Notes: generated by a model not told the origin, from the letters alone. DNA of 64,000 nucleotides from Phytopseudomonas dryadis (GCF_004327355.1 NZ_QJUM01000001.1:1-64000), one strand, 5' to 3'; positions 1 to 9,889 are shown, counted from the stretch's first letter. A program made the numbers and translations.

Positions 1-325
1 GTTCGTAGTTGATGCTGGAGTAGCTGAAGGGGATCGGCGGCCAGACCATCCAGCCATCCTTCTGCTCGATCAGGTCCTTGATGTAGGGGCTCTTGTAATT
101 GGCCTGCAGCGGGAATTCGCCGCCGAAGGTGGTTTCCGGATAGCGCTTGAGCACCGGGAAGTACAGTTCGCCGTCGTAGCTGACCACCAGCGGCTTGTCG
201 TTGGCGATCAGTTCGGCGCCCAGGGTCACGAAGAACAGGGCGAGGAAGATCCACAACGACCACCAGCCGCGCTTGTGTGCCTTGAAGCGTTCGAAGCGGC
301 GTTGATTGAGGGGCGAGAGTGCCAT
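1..325 (-). CDS. nppC: Peptide/nucleoside-peptide ABC transporter permease (YejE/NppC-like), partial
   Basis: Only the N-terminal 108 or so codons are present; the gene runs off the left edge. The protein begins MALSPLNQRRFERFKAHKRG, with a basic cytoplasmic start followed by a first membrane segment (WWSLWIFLALFFVTLGAELI) and then the periplasmic stretch with YDGELYFPVLKRYPETTFGGE that is typical of YejE-type permeases. Its start follows the stop codon of the upstream permease gene by one base, so the two are translationally coupled. It should be the second inner-membrane subunit of the importer formed with the three genes upstream. In P. aeruginosa the equivalent is NppC of NppA1A2BCD, which takes up peptidyl-nucleoside antibiotics; this assignment rests on family and gene order. 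Confidence 0.88.
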   Translation of the reverse strand, partial: MALSPLNQRRFERFKAHKRGWWSLWIFLALFFVTLGAELIANDKPLVVSYDGELYFPVLKRYPETTFGGEFPLQANYKSPYIKDLIEQKDGWMVWPPIPFSYSSINYE

Positions 326-326
326 G

Positions 327-1415
327 TCAGCCCTCCCTGCTTTCGAAGTCGATGCGCGGATCGACCAGGGTGTAGGTGATGTCGCCGATCAGTTTCACGA
401 CCAGTCCCAGCAAGGTGAAGATGAACAGGGTTCCGAAGACCACCGGGTAGTCGCGGTTGATGGCCGCCTCGAAACTCATCAGGCCGAGGCCGTCGAGGGA
501 GAAGATCACCTCGATCAACAGCGAGCCGGTGAAGAAGATGCCGATGAACGCCGCCGGGAAGCCGGCGATGATCAGCAGCATGGCGTTGCGGAACACATGG
601 CCGTAGAGCACGCGGTTGTTGCTCAGGCCCTTGGCCCGGGCGGTGATCACGTACTGCTTGTTGATCTCGTCGAGGAAACTGTTCTTGGTCAGCAGCGTCA
701 GCGTGGCGAAGTTGCCGATGACCAGGGCCGTGACCGGCAGGGCCAGGTGCCAGAAGTAGTCGAGCAGCTTGCCGGTGAAACTGAGCTCGGCGAAATTGTT
801 CGAGGTCAGTCCGCGCAGTGGGAACCAGTCGTAGTAGCTGCCGCCGGCGAACAGCACGATCAGCAGGATGGCGAACAGGAACGCCGGAATCGCGTAGCCG
901 ACGATGATCGCCGAACTCGACCAGACGTCGAAGGCGCTGCCGTGGCGGGTGGCCTTGGCGATGCCCAGGGGGATGGACACCAGGTACATGATCAGCGTGC
1001 TCCACAACCCGAGGGAGATGGACACCGGCATCTTCTCGACGATCAGGTCGATGACCTTGGCGTCGCGGAAGAAGCTTTCGCCGAAGTCGAGGCTGGCGTA
1101 GTTCTTCAGCATGATCCAGAAGCGCTCGGGCGCCGACTTGTCGAAGCCGTACATCTTCTCGATCTCGGCGATCAGCTCCGGATCGAGGCCCTGGGCGCCG
1201 CGGTAGTTCGATCCGGCCACCGAGACTTCGCCGCCACCGCCGCCGGATACCCGGCCGGTGGCGCCGCCGGAGGCGGCATCGAAACCTTCCAGCTTGGCGA
1301 TCATCTGTTCCACCGGTCCGCCAGGGGCGGCCTGGATGATGATGAAGTTGATCACCAGAATGCCGAACAGCGTGGGGATGATCAGCAGCAGGCGCCGCAG
1401 GATATAGGCCAGCAT
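327..1415 (-). CDS. nppB: Peptide/nucleoside-peptide ABC transporter permease (YejB/NppB-like)
   Basis: A 362-aa polytopic protein starting [20 protein letters not shown], the usual first helix of DppB/YejB-type permeases. A glycine-rich periplasmic loop follows (around residues 50-70), and the binding-protein-dependent transport module lies at about residues 130-350, with the EAA-like loop near [18 protein letters not shown] (about residues 230-250) that contacts the ATPase. It would form the transmembrane channel with the next permease. It starts directly after the stop codon of the binding-protein gene upstream, so the four genes look like one transcript. The specific Npp substrate (peptidyl nucleosides) is inferred from synteny with P. 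aeruginosa. Confidence 0.93.
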   Translation of the reverse strand: MLAYILRRLLLIIPTLFGILVINFIIIQAAPGGPVEQMIAKLEGFDAASGGATGRVSGGGGGEVSVAGSNYRGAQGLDPELIAEIEKMYGFDKSAPERFWIMLKNYASLDFGESFFRDAKVIDLIVEKMPVSISLGLWSTLIMYLVSIPLGIAKATRHGSAFDVWSSSAIIVGYAIPAFLFAILLIVLFAGGSYYDWFPLRGLTSNNFAELSFTGKLLDYFWHLALPVTALVIGNFATLTLLTKNSFLDEINKQYVITARAKGLSNNRVLYGHVFRNAMLLIIAGFPAAFIGIFFTGSLLIEVIFSLDGLGLMSFEAAINRDYPVVFGTLFIFTLLGLVVKLIGDITYTLVDPRIDFESREG

Positions 1416-3266
1416 TCAGCGTTCTTCCTGCTCGGGGGCCTGCTTCGGCTCGGGGCCGACCACGTCGCCGATCGGTCGTTCCTGCCACCAGGTCATCAGG
1501 CCGTAGTCATAGAGGGGCGACTTCTCGGGGTGGCCGAAACGTTTCCAGTAAGCCACGCGGTAAGTGTCGACATAGTAGTTGGGGACCACGTAGTGCCCCC
1601 ACAGCAGCACCCGGTCGAGGGCGCGGGTGTGGGTGATCAGCGACTGCCGCGAGTCGGCGCGGATCAGGCCTTCGACCAGTTGGTCGATGGCCGGGTCGCG
1701 CAGGCCGATGAGGTTGCGGCTGCCGGGGTTTTCCGAGCTGCTCGAATGCCAGAACTCGCGTTGTTCGTTACCGGGCGAGCTCGATTGCGGCCAGATCGAC
1801 GAGGTCATGTCGAAATCCCGCGAGCGCAGGCGGTTGATGTATTGCGACACGTCGACACGACGGATCTGCAGGTCGATGCCCAGTTCGGCCAGGTTGCGCT
1901 TGAACGGCAGGATCACCCGCTCCAGGTTGGCCTGGGTATTGAGGAACTCGAACGCCAGCTGCTTGCCGTTGGCGTCGACCATCTTGTCGTTCTCGATACG
2001 GTAACCGGCTTCGGTGAGCAATTGATAGGCGCGACGCGCCTGGTCGCGGATGATGCCGCTGCCGTCGCTGACCGGCGGCTTGAAGGCCTCGGTGAAGACC
2101 TGGGGCGGGATCTGCGCGCGCAGCGGTTCGAGCAGTTTCAGCTCGTCTTCGCTGGGCAGGCCGCTGGCGGCCATTTCCGAGTTTTCGAAATAGCTGTGGG
2201 TGCGCTTGTAGGCCCCGTAGAACAGCTGCTTGTTGGCCCATTCGAAATCGAACAGCAGGGCGATGGCTTCCCGCACGCGGCGGTCCTGGAAGATCGCCCG
2301 GCGGGTGTTGAAGGCGAAGCCCTGCATGCCCGCCGGGTTGCGGTTGGGGAAGGCCTCCTGGACGAAACGGCCGGCGCGCAGGGCCGGGGAGTTGTAGCCG
2401 GTGGCCCAGTCCTTGGCCGAGTACTCGAGGTTGACATCGAACTGCCCGGCCTTGAAGGCCTCCAGGGCCACGGACATGTCGCGGTAATAGTCGATGCTGA
2501 TCACGTCGAAGTTGTACTGGCCGCGGGCGACGGGCAGGTCCTTGGCCCACCAGTCCTTGACCCGCTCGAAGCGGATCGAGCTGCTCGGCGAGAAACCGGC
2601 GATGCGATAGGGGCCGCTGCCCAGGGGGATTTCCAGCCCGCCGCGGGAGAAATCGCGGTCGGCCCACCAGTGTTTGGGCAATATCTGCAGTTGGCCGAGA
2701 ATCAGCGGCAATTCGCGATTGCCGGGGTGCTTGAAATCGAAGCGCACGGTGCGCTCGTCCTCGGCGACCACTTCCTTGACGTCGGCATAGTAGTGGCGAT
2801 AGAGCGGATCGCCTTTCTCGAGCAGGGCATTGAAGGTGAAGATCACATCCTCGGCGGTGATCGGTTCGCCGTCATGGAAATGCGCCTTGGGGTTGAGATA
2901 GAAGCGCACGTAGCTGTCATCGGCGGCCTTTTCGATCTTCTCGGCGATCAGGCCGTATTCGGTGAAGGGTTCGTCCGGCGAGTGGTAGGTCAGGGTGTCG
3001 TAGATCAGGCCAATCCGATCGGCCGCATTGCCCTTGGGAATGAACGGGTTGAAGCTGTCGAAACCGTTCAGGCCGGGCAGCCGCAGGGTGCCGCCCTTGG
3101 GCGCATCGGGATTGACGTAGTCGAAATGCTGGTAGTCGGCGGGGTACTTGGGGGCTTCGCCGTACAGGGTCAGCGCGTGCTGGGGCGCGGCCTGGGTCAG
3201 GCTGGCGAGTCCGAGCAGCAGCAGGCCGCTGCCGTGCAACAGGAATGAGCGCAGCGGATGCGTCAT
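1416..3266 (-). CDS. nppA2: Extracellular peptide-binding protein of the Npp/Yej importer (second copy)
   Basis: A 616-aa periplasmic solute-binding protein of the SBP_bac_5 (DppA/OppA) family. The N-terminal signal peptide is about residues 1-27 (MTHPLRSFLLHGSGLLLLGL, then TQAA before the mature protein). The family hallmark GGTLRLPGLNGFDSFNPFI comes shortly after maturation. The start at 3266 was chosen over an in-frame ATG 27 bases upstream because it gives a clean signal peptide and a 4-bp ATGA overlap with the upstream paralogue. It would capture peptide or nucleoside-peptide substrates for the permeases downstream. It is clearly paralogous to the preceding gene (shared FDFEW, RDSHVA/RDMSVA and LGSGPYRI blocks), so the pair is a diverged tandem duplication. 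Confidence 0.92.
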   Translation of the reverse strand: MTHPLRSFLLHGSGLLLLGLASLTQAAPQHALTLYGEAPKYPADYQHFDYVNPDAPKGGTLRLPGLNGFDSFNPFIPKGNAADRIGLIYDTLTYHSPDEPFTEYGLIAEKIEKAADDSYVRFYLNPKAHFHDGEPITAEDVIFTFNALLEKGDPLYRHYYADVKEVVAEDERTVRFDFKHPGNRELPLILGQLQILPKHWWADRDFSRGGLEIPLGSGPYRIAGFSPSSSIRFERVKDWWAKDLPVARGQYNFDVISIDYYRDMSVALEAFKAGQFDVNLEYSAKDWATGYNSPALRAGRFVQEAFPNRNPAGMQGFAFNTRRAIFQDRRVREAIALLFDFEWANKQLFYGAYKRTHSYFENSEMAASGLPSEDELKLLEPLRAQIPPQVFTEAFKPPVSDGSGIIRDQARRAYQLLTEAGYRIENDKMVDANGKQLAFEFLNTQANLERVILPFKRNLAELGIDLQIRRVDVSQYINRLRSRDFDMTSSIWPQSSSPGNEQREFWHSSSSENPGSRNLIGLRDPAIDQLVEGLIRADSRQSLITHTRALDRVLLWGHYVVPNYYVDTYRVAYWKRFGHPEKSPLYDYGLMTWWQERPIGDVVGPEPKQAPEQEER

Positions 3267-5095
3267 TGAACGTTCTCCGTGGGTTTCAGCCACCAGGTGC
3301 GCAGCCCCAGGGTATAGGGCGGCGTGGCGACGAAGGCAAATCGATTGCGATACGCCAGACGGTGATAGTCGATGTACCAGTTGGGGATGGTGTAATACTG
3401 CCAGAGCATGACCCTGTCCAGCGCGCGGGTCGCGGCCACTTGCTGGTCCCGGGTCTGCGCCGAGAGCAGCTTGTCGAGCAGGGCGTCGACGATCGGATCA
3501 TTGATGCCGGCGTAGTTCTTGCCCCCTTTGACGCTGGCCTGGCTGGAGTGAAAATACAGCGATTGCTCCAGGCCGGGGCTGAGGGTCTGCGGCAATGTCA
3601 GCAGGATCATGTCGAAGTCGAACTGATCCAGGCGCTGTTTGTATTGTGCCCGGTCGACCGTGCGCAGTCTGGCCTGGATGCCGATGCTGGCCAGGTTCTC
3701 GGTGAAAGGCTGAAGAATCCGCTCCAGATTGGGATTGACCAGCAGTATCTCGAAGCGCAGTGCTTGCCCCTTGTCGTTCAACAGGCGCTGGCCGGAAGGT
3801 TTCCAGCCCGCTTCGGCCAATAGACCGAGGGCACGGCGCAAGGTTTCCCGGGGGATGCCCCGGCCGTCCGTGGTCGGCATCCGGAAGGCTTCGCTGAACA
3901 GGTGCGGCGGCAGTTGCTGGCGGTAGGGCGAAAGCAGCAGCCACTCCGCTCCTTCGGGTTTGCCGGTGGCGGAGAATTCGCTGTTGGGGTAGTAGCTGCT
4001 GGCCCGGGTGTAGGAGCCATTGAACAGGGTGCGGTTGGTCCACTCGAAATCGAACATCAGCCCCAGGGCTTCGCGCACCCGCACGTCGGCGAAGGTGGTG
4101 CGCCGGGTGTTCATGAACAGGGCCTGGGTCTGGGTCGGGATCTGGTGCGGGATCTCGGCGCGGATCACGTCGCCGCGGGTGACCGCGGGAAAACGGTAGC
4201 CGTTGGCCCAGTTCTTCGCCTGCTGCTCGATATAGAAGTCGAATTCGCCGGCCTTGAACGCCTCGAAGGCGACGTGGCTATCGCGGTAGAACTCCACCTC
4301 GACACGCTCGAAGTTGTACTTGCCGCGATTGACCGGCAGCGATGCCCCCCACCAGTCCCTGACCCGATCGAAGGTCAGGCTGCGGCCGGGGTTGACCCGG
4401 GTGATGCGATAGGGCCCGCTGCCCAGGGGCGGTTCGAAGGTGGTGGCCTTGAAGTCGCGATCCTTCCAGTAATGCTGCGGCAGCACCGGCAGTTCGCCGA
4501 GGCGCAGGATCAACAGCGGATTGCCGGCGCGCTTGAAGACGAAGCGCACGCGGTGACGGTTGAGGATGTCGACCCGCTGCACTTCCTGCAGGTTGGTGCG
4601 GTACTGCGGATGACCGTCGCGCAGCAGCAGGCGATAGGAAAAGGCCACGTCGTAGGCGGTGATCGGTTTGCCGTCGTGGAAGCGCGCCTCGGGGCGCAGA
4701 TTGAACACCACCCAGCTGCGATCCTCGCTGTATTCGACCGAGCGGGCGATCAACCCGTAGCTGGAGGCGGGCTCGTCGCCCGAGGGGTCGTACGGACCGG
4801 TACCGACCATCAGCGGCTCGTTCAGTTCGCTGACGCCGTACTGCAGGAAGTTCGCCGTGGCGACGGGGCTGATGCCCTTGAAGGTATAGGGATTGAGCGT
4901 GTCGAAACTGCCGGCGGCCATGATCCGCACCGTGCCGCCCTTGGGCGCCTCGGGATTGACCCAGTCGAAGTGGGTGAAGCTGGCGGGGTACTTGAGCGCA
5001 CCGAACTGGGCATAGCCGTGGCTTTCGCTGAGCGTGGCCATGACCGGGAAACTGGCTGCCAGGCTGATCATCAGCGAGAGGAGGGGACGTATCAA
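3263..5095 (-). CDS. nppA1: Extracellular peptide-binding protein of the Npp/Yej importer (first copy)
   Basis: A 610-aa SBP_bac_5 family protein and first gene of the importer operon. A signal peptide is visible (MIRPLLSLMISLAASFPVMA), followed by the conserved FDWVNPEAPKGGTVRI block near residue 45. It overlaps the next binding-protein gene by 4 bp. Two binding proteins feeding one permease pair is the arrangement described for NppA1/NppA2 in P. aeruginosa, where the system transports antibiotics such as pacidamycin-type peptidyl nucleosides; that function is carried over from the literature. An alternative name would be a yejA homologue. The 118-bp gap to mltD upstream (5096-5213) would hold the operon promoter, but I see no clear motif. 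Confidence 0.92.
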   Translation of the reverse strand: MIRPLLSLMISLAASFPVMATLSESHGYAQFGALKYPASFTHFDWVNPEAPKGGTVRIMAAGSFDTLNPYTFKGISPVATANFLQYGVSELNEPLMVGTGPYDPSGDEPASSYGLIARSVEYSEDRSWVVFNLRPEARFHDGKPITAYDVAFSYRLLLRDGHPQYRTNLQEVQRVDILNRHRVRFVFKRAGNPLLILRLGELPVLPQHYWKDRDFKATTFEPPLGSGPYRITRVNPGRSLTFDRVRDWWGASLPVNRGKYNFERVEVEFYRDSHVAFEAFKAGEFDFYIEQQAKNWANGYRFPAVTRGDVIRAEIPHQIPTQTQALFMNTRRTTFADVRVREALGLMFDFEWTNRTLFNGSYTRASSYYPNSEFSATGKPEGAEWLLLSPYRQQLPPHLFSEAFRMPTTDGRGIPRETLRRALGLLAEAGWKPSGQRLLNDKGQALRFEILLVNPNLERILQPFTENLASIGIQARLRTVDRAQYKQRLDQFDFDMILLTLPQTLSPGLEQSLYFHSSQASVKGGKNYAGINDPIVDALLDKLLSAQTRDQQVAATRALDRVMLWQYYTIPNWYIDYHRLAYRNRFAFVATPPYTLGLRTWWLKPTENVQ

Positions 5096-5213
5096 GTGAA
5101 ATATCCGATCCGAGGCGGCGTGGTCTTCCGTACAGTAACAGCTTGTATCGACAGGAAAAAGGCCGGGCTGATCAGCTTTTATGCAGTCTGTTGCGGCATG
5201 TTGGGCCCAGGGC

Positions 5214-6776
5214 TCAGTTGGGCAGGCGCAGGGTGAGAACCTGGCCGGGCTTGAGCGCCTTGCCGGTCTTCGGGTTCCAGCTTTGCAGGCTATTCATCTG
5301 CACCTTGAAACGCTTGGCGATCAGGTGCAGGGAGTCGCCCTTGCGGACCTTGTAGTAGGTCACGCCGTTACGCTCGAGCTCGGTACGCGCGGCAGTCGTC
5401 GCACCGCCGCCCTGCAGGCTGAGCCGCTGGCCGACACGCAAGGCGTTGCCCTGAAGCGCATTCCAGTGCTGTATATCCTTGACCGAGACATTGTGCGCCT
5501 TGGCGATCTGCCACAGGTTGTCGCCCTGCTTGACCCGGTAGCTGCGCGCCTCGGGCGTGGCGCTGGCAACGCGCTGGGGGGCGGTTTCGACTGCCGGCTG
5601 CCCGGCCTGCATGGGCAGATTCAGCACCTGGCCGACGCGCAAGGTGTTGCCGCCGAGCTGATTGAGTTCCTTGATGCTGGCCACGTTCAGGGCATGGCGA
5701 TTGGCGATGCCATGCAGGTTATCGCCCGGGCGCACCACGTATTCCTGCCAGTCGAGCAGGTCCTGGGGCTTGATGGTGGAGAGGTTGGCGGTCAACAGCT
5801 CGGCTTTATCGGTCGGCACCAGCAGGTGCGACGGCCCGTCGAAGGTGATGCGTTTCTTGAAGGCCGGGTTGAGCTGGTACAGCTCGTCTTCATCCAGCTC
5901 GGCCAGGGCGGCGATGCGCGACAGGTCCATGCGCTGCTTGAGCTCCACTTCCTCGAAGTAGGGTTCGTTGGCGATCGGGTCGAGGCTCACGCCATAGGCC
6001 TCGGGCGCCATGACGACCTGAGACAGGGCGAGCAGCTTGGGCACGTAGTTCTGGGTTTCCTGCGGCAGCGACAGGTTCCAGTAGTCGGTGGGCAGGCCGA
6101 GTTTCTGGTTGCGCTCGATGGCCCGGCTGACGCGGCCTTCGCCGGCGTTGTAGGCGGCCAGGGCGAGCAGCCAGTCGCCATTGAACATGGCGTGCAGGCG
6201 CGCCAGGTAGTTCATCGCCGCCTGGGTGGAAGCGGTGACGTCGCGGCGGCCGTCGTACCAGTTGGTCTGACGCAGGTTGAAGTGGCGCCCGGTGGACGGA
6301 ATGAACTGCCACAGGCCCACCGCATCGGCGGAGGAATAGGCGAACGGGTTGTAGGCGCTCTCGATCATCGGCAGCAGCGCCAGCTCCATCGGCATGTTGC
6401 GCTCTTCGAGGCGTTCGACGATGTAGTGGATGTACGGACTGCTGCGCTCGCCGGAGGTCTCGACGAAGGACGGATTGCTGGCGAACCACAGGCGCTGCTG
6501 CTCGATGCGCGGGTTGACGCCGATGGCATCCTGCAACTGATAGCCGTCGCGAACCCGCTCCCAGATGTCCTGGGGTTTGCTGGCCTGAGACGCGCCATTC
6601 AACCAGAGTGGCTCATGGGGTGTTCTGGCGCTCAGATCGAGGGGGTCGCCCTCCTCGGTCGGGCGTTGCTCGAGACTCTGACAGCCGCTCAGGACGACAC
6701 ACAGGAGCACGGCGAGCGTCGGATAACGCAGAGCCGATGCCTTTTTATTCAACGAGTTACGAGCTTGCGAAGGCAT
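5214..6776 (-). CDS. mltD: Membrane-bound lytic murein transglycosylase D (lipoprotein)
   Basis: A 520-aa peptidoglycan-cleaving enzyme anchored to the outer membrane. The start at 6776 (MPSQARNSLNKKASALRYPT) puts the lipobox LLCVVLSGC about 30 residues in, so an ATG 63 bases upstream is rejected. The SLT catalytic domain is at roughly residues 95-240, with the catalytic glutamate in PMIESAYNPFAYS and the family motif AVGLWQFIPSTGR. Three LysM peptidoglycan-binding repeats make up the C-terminal third (YVVRPGDNLHGIANRHAL, YRVKQGDNLWQIAKAHNV, YKVRKGDSLHLIAKRFKV). It cuts MurNAc-GlcNAc bonds to form 1,6-anhydro-MurNAc products. It stands alone between the npp operon and gloB. Confidence 0.95.
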   Translation of the reverse strand: MPSQARNSLNKKASALRYPTLAVLLCVVLSGCQSLEQRPTEEGDPLDLSARTPHEPLWLNGASQASKPQDIWERVRDGYQLQDAIGVNPRIEQQRLWFASNPSFVETSGERSSPYIHYIVERLEERNMPMELALLPMIESAYNPFAYSSADAVGLWQFIPSTGRHFNLRQTNWYDGRRDVTASTQAAMNYLARLHAMFNGDWLLALAAYNAGEGRVSRAIERNQKLGLPTDYWNLSLPQETQNYVPKLLALSQVVMAPEAYGVSLDPIANEPYFEEVELKQRMDLSRIAALAELDEDELYQLNPAFKKRITFDGPSHLLVPTDKAELLTANLSTIKPQDLLDWQEYVVRPGDNLHGIANRHALNVASIKELNQLGGNTLRVGQVLNLPMQAGQPAVETAPQRVASATPEARSYRVKQGDNLWQIAKAHNVSVKDIQHWNALQGNALRVGQRLSLQGGGATTAARTELERNGVTYYKVRKGDSLHLIAKRFKVQMNSLQSWNPKTGKALKPGQVLTLRLPN

Positions 6777-6976
6777 CGGCTGGTGGGCATCCCGGGTCGA
6801 AAGTCGAGCGATTCTAGAAACCGTTCCCGGGGTGGTCAAGTTTTAACCAGGATTTTGCGTCATGGTTGGCGCTTTTACAGCGTAACGGTTCACAGGCGAG
6901 GCGTTTGTCCACTGTAAACGTCACGTCCTGGCCGCAATTGGCGCAGGGCCGACACGGAGCAGGCTTGTACGGCTAG

Positions 6977-7750
6977 CTAGAAATTGTCCTTCCACGCGCG
7001 CAGCGCCGCGAACACCTCGGCCTCGCTGTCGATCGGGCGACCCGAGCGGCTGGCGAGCATTTCTTTAACGGATGTTTCCGCGCTGCGCAGAAAGGGGTTG
7101 GTGGCCCGTTCCAGGGCCAGTTCCGAGGGCAGGCTGATACGACCGGCCGCGCGCCATTCGCTGACCTGCCGCAGGCGTTCGGCGATGGCGGCGTTGTGCG
7201 GTTCCACCGCCTGGGCGAAACGCAGGTTGCTCAGGGTGTATTCATGGGCGCAGTAGATCCGGGTCGCGTCGGGCAGGGCGGCGAGGCGTTGCAGCGAGTT
7301 GTGCATCTGCAGCGGCGTGCCCTCGAACAGGCGGCCGCAGCCCGCCGCGAACAGGGTGTCGCCACAGAACAGCCAGTGCTGGTCGGCCTGGTAGTAGGCG
7401 ATATGACCGAGGGTGTGGCCCGGCACCTCGAACACCTGCAGCGTCAGCCCCAGTACCTCGATCCGCTCGCCGTCGAGCAGGGCCTGCTGGCGGGCCGGGA
7501 TCTCTTCATGGGCCGGGCCGAACACCCGGGCGCCGGTCTCACGGCTGAGTTGTTCGACGCCGCCGACGTGATCGAAATGGTGGTGGGTGACCAGGATGTC
7601 GCTCAGCGTCCACCCCGGGTTGGCGGCGAGCCAGGCCTGCACCGGGGCCGCGTCGCCCGGGTCGACCACGGCGCAACGGCGCTGCCGGGTATCCAGCAGC
7701 AGCCAGATGTAATTATCGGAGAATGCGCAGAGGGCATCGATCTTGATCAT
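6977..7750 (-). CDS. gloB: Hydroxyacylglutathione hydrolase (glyoxalase II)
   Basis: A 257-aa metallo-beta-lactamase-fold enzyme that hydrolyses S-lactoylglutathione to lactate and glutathione, the second step of methylglyoxal detoxification. The dinuclear metal motif [10 protein letters not shown] is at residues 55-64, with further ligands in the [11 protein letters not shown] and [13 protein letters not shown] regions; the C-terminal glyoxalase II domain (NPFLRS...) is present. The start is [18 protein letters not shown]; an in-frame ATG five codons upstream is less likely because family members begin at this MI-DA motif. It is divergent from the methyltransferase gene, with 74 bp between the two starts. 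Confidence 0.96.
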   Translation of the reverse strand: MIKIDALCAFSDNYIWLLLDTRQRRCAVVDPGDAAPVQAWLAANPGWTLSDILVTHHHFDHVGGVEQLSRETGARVFGPAHEEIPARQQALLDGERIEVLGLTLQVFEVPGHTLGHIAYYQADQHWLFCGDTLFAAGCGRLFEGTPLQMHNSLQRLAALPDATRIYCAHEYTLSNLRFAQAVEPHNAAIAERLRQVSEWRAAGRISLPSELALERATNPFLRSAETSVKEMLASRSGRPIDSEAEVFAALRAWKDNF

Positions 7751-7824
7751 CGTGTGGGTCGCCAAGCGGGGGACAAAGGTGCATCTTAGGTGTCATTGTT
7801 AACGATGGCTATGCAGGTGACCCC

Positions 7825-8586
7825 ATGAGCGACGATCCCTTTGTCCAAGCCGATGCCGACTGGCTCGCGCTGATCGGTGCCGCCCGGCAGTGGTTCGCCG
7901 GGCCGCTCGGGCGCTTGTTGCTGGAGCAGGAACAGCGCCTGCTGGACGACGAACTGGCGCGTTTCTTCGGCGGTTACCTGGTGCATTACGGGCCCTGCGC
8001 CGAGGCGTCGATCGAAACCGAGCAGATTCAGCGCAGCGTGCGCGTCGGGGCGCCGTTCGACGGCGTCGAGATCGTCTGCGAGGAGCAGTCCTGGCCATTG
8101 ATCGAGCATGCCGCCGACGTGGTGGTGTTGCAGCACGGTCTGGATTTCAGCCTGTCGCCCCATGGCCTGCTGCGCGAGGCAGCGCGCAGCGTGCGCCCGG
8201 GCGGGCACCTGCTGGTGGTCGGGATCAACCCGCTGAGCCTGTGGGGGGCGCGCCATCTGTTCGCCCATGATGCCTTGCACGAGGCCCGTTGCATCGCGCC
8301 GGGGCGCATCTGCGACTGGCTGCACCTGCTCGGTTTCGCGCTGGAGAAACGCCGCTTCGGGTGTTATCGTCCGCCGCTTGCCGCGGCGGCCTGGCAGGCA
8401 CGCCTGGCGCCCCTGGAGCGCTGGGGCGGCGCCTGGCAGTCGCCGGGTGGTGGCTTCTACGTGCTGGTGGCGCGCAAGCTGGTGGTCGGTTTGCGGCCGT
8501 TGCGCCAGTCCCGACGCGAGCCGATGGGCAAACTGGTGCCCATGCCGGTGGCCAAGGTCAGTCGACGCGACAACCCGCGTTCCTGA
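7825..8586 (+). CDS. Class I SAM-dependent methyltransferase-like protein
   Basis: A 253-aa protein of the methyltransferase_11 type. The central part reads VVVLQHGLDFSLSPHGLLRE then ARSVRPGGHLLVVGINPLSL, the usual post-motif II/III region of Rossmann-fold methyltransferases, where a hypothetical glycine-rich motif I is poorly preserved. The counterpart in P. aeruginosa sits at the same place between gloB and rnhA. Substrate unknown. It is divergent from gloB and lies 48 bp ahead of rnhA, so it may be co-transcribed with rnhA-dnaQ. I infer methyltransferase activity from fold-level similarity only. Confidence 0.8.
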   Translation: MSDDPFVQADADWLALIGAARQWFAGPLGRLLLEQEQRLLDDELARFFGGYLVHYGPCAEASIETEQIQRSVRVGAPFDGVEIVCEEQSWPLIEHAADVVVLQHGLDFSLSPHGLLREAARSVRPGGHLLVVGINPLSLWGARHLFAHDALHEARCIAPGRICDWLHLLGFALEKRRFGCYRPPLAAAAWQARLAPLERWGGAWQSPGGGFYVLVARKLVVGLRPLRQSRREPMGKLVPMPVAKVSRRDNPRS

Positions 8587-8634
8587 AGCCACCTCCTTAC
8601 ATTATCGAAACAAAGGCCAGAGAAAAGGCGTTGC

Positions 8635-9087
8635 ATGTCCGATCAAGTTGAGCTCTACACCGATGGCGCCTGCAAGGGCAATCCCGGCATCGGTGGCTGG
8701 GGTGCGTTGCTGGTATTCCAGGGCGTGGAGAAGGAATTGTGGGGCGGCGAGGCCGTTACCACCAACAACCGCATGGAGCTGATGGGCGCGATCCGCGGGC
8801 TGGCCGAATTGAAACGGCCCTGCGATGTGCGCCTGGTGACCGATTCGCAATACGTCATGAAAGGCATCCAGGAATGGATGCCCAACTGGAAGAAGCGCGG
8901 CTGGAAGACCGCGAGCAAGGAACCGGTGAAGAATGCCGATCTGTGGCAGCAGCTCGATGAGCAGGTCAATCGGCACAATGTGACCTGGCAGTGGGTGCGC
9001 GGCCACATCGGCCATCCCGGCAACGAGCGTGCCGACCAACTGGCCAACCGCGGCGTGGAAGACATCAGGAGCATGAAGCGTGCGTAG
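8635..9087 (+). CDS. rnhA: Ribonuclease HI
   Basis: A 150-aa enzyme that cleaves the RNA strand of RNA-DNA hybrids. The four catalytic acidic residues line up exactly with E. coli numbering: D10 ([11 protein letters not shown]), E48 (NNRMELMG), D70 (VTDSQYV) and D134 (NERADQLA), with the supporting H124 in [10 protein letters not shown]. Length is normal for the family. Its last 8 bases overlap the dnaQ start, a coupling that is conserved in pseudomonads, so a processing nuclease and the replicative proofreading exonuclease are made from one transcript. Confidence 0.97.
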   Translation: MSDQVELYTDGACKGNPGIGGWGALLVFQGVEKELWGGEAVTTNNRMELMGAIRGLAELKRPCDVRLVTDSQYVMKGIQEWMPNWKKRGWKTASKEPVKNADLWQQLDEQVNRHNVTWQWVRGHIGHPGNERADQLANRGVEDIRSMKRA

Positions 9088-9814
9088 AGTCGTACTGGAT
9101 ACCGAAACCACGGGTATGCCGGTGACCGATGGTCACCGGGTCATCGAGATCGGCTGTGTCGAGGTCGAGGGGCGACGCCTGACCGGGCGGCACTTCCACG
9201 TCTACCTGCAGCCGGATCGCGACATTGACGAGGGCGCCATCGCGGTGCACGGCATCACCAGCGAGTACCTCAAGGACAAGCCACGCTTCAAGGATGTGGC
9301 CGACGAATTCTACGAATTCATCAAGGGCGCGCAACTGATCATCCACAACGCGCCGTTCGACGTAGGCTTCCTCAATAACGAATTCGTGCTGATCGGTCAG
9401 CCCGAGCGCTCGGATATCGCCTCCTACTGCGACGTGCTCGACAGCCTGCAGATGGCCCGCGAGCGCCATCCGGGCCAGCGCAACAGCCTCGATGCGCTGT
9501 GCAAGCGCTATGGCGTCGACAACTCCGGACGCGATCTGCACGGCGCCTTGCTCGATGCGGAGATCCTCGCCGACGTCTACCTGACCATGACCGGCGGGCA
9601 GACCAACCTGTCCCTGGCCGGTGACGGTTCCGAAGGCGATGGCAACGGTCGCCAGCAGCCCACGGCGATCCGCCGCCTGCCGGCCGAGCGCCCCCGTGGA
9701 CGCGTGATCCGCGCCGATGGCGAAGACCTGGCCGCCCATGCCGCGCGTCTGGCGCTGATCGAAAAGTCCGCCGGCGGGCCCTCGCTGTGGGCGCAGATGG
9801 AGCGTAAGGATTAG
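9080..9814 (+). CDS. dnaQ: DNA polymerase III epsilon subunit (3'-5' proofreading exonuclease)
   Basis: A 244-aa DEDDh exonuclease and proofreading subunit of the replicative polymerase core. Exo I is DTETTG (D7, E9), Exo II is HNAPFDVGF (D94) and Exo III is [10 protein letters not shown] (H154, D159); all catalytic residues are present. The C-terminal 60 or so residues ([11 protein letters not shown] onwards) form the less conserved linker and tail that bind the alpha subunit. It overlaps rnhA by 8 bp. It is followed immediately by an inverted repeat that may act as a terminator. Confidence 0.97.
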   Translation: MRRVVLDTETTGMPVTDGHRVIEIGCVEVEGRRLTGRHFHVYLQPDRDIDEGAIAVHGITSEYLKDKPRFKDVADEFYEFIKGAQLIIHNAPFDVGFLNNEFVLIGQPERSDIASYCDVLDSLQMARERHPGQRNSLDALCKRYGVDNSGRDLHGALLDAEILADVYLTMTGGQTNLSLAGDGSEGDGNGRQQPTAIRRLPAERPRGRVIRADGEDLAAHAARLALIEKSAGGPSLWAQMERKD

Positions 9815-9872
9815 CCGCAAGCTACAAGCCACAAGCGGCAAGTAAAAGCCCGTTTGGCTTGCAGCTTGCGGC
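9814..9872. repeat. REP-like inverted repeat downstream of dnaQ
   Basis: Arms of 17 bp (9814-9830 and 9856-9872) are inverted copies with a single mismatch, built on the motif GCCGCAAGCT-CAAGCC. Shorter relatives of this sequence occur at about 34273-34300 (AGCTACAAGCCGCAAGCTT), 48243-48258 and 48508-48535, so it is a dispersed family. Here it begins within the dnaQ stop codon region and ends just before the ribosome-binding site of the decarboxylase gene. It may work as a transcription terminator or attenuator, but there is no long T-run. Confidence 0.75.
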
Positions 9873-9889
9873 TACCAGGAGTTGCAGCG

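Noticed and set aside
306..3248. A 980-codon open frame antisense to the npp genes
   Set aside because: It is the complement of well-recognised binding-protein and permease genes, is rich in D/G/V/H typical of high-GC antisense, and has no family motif.
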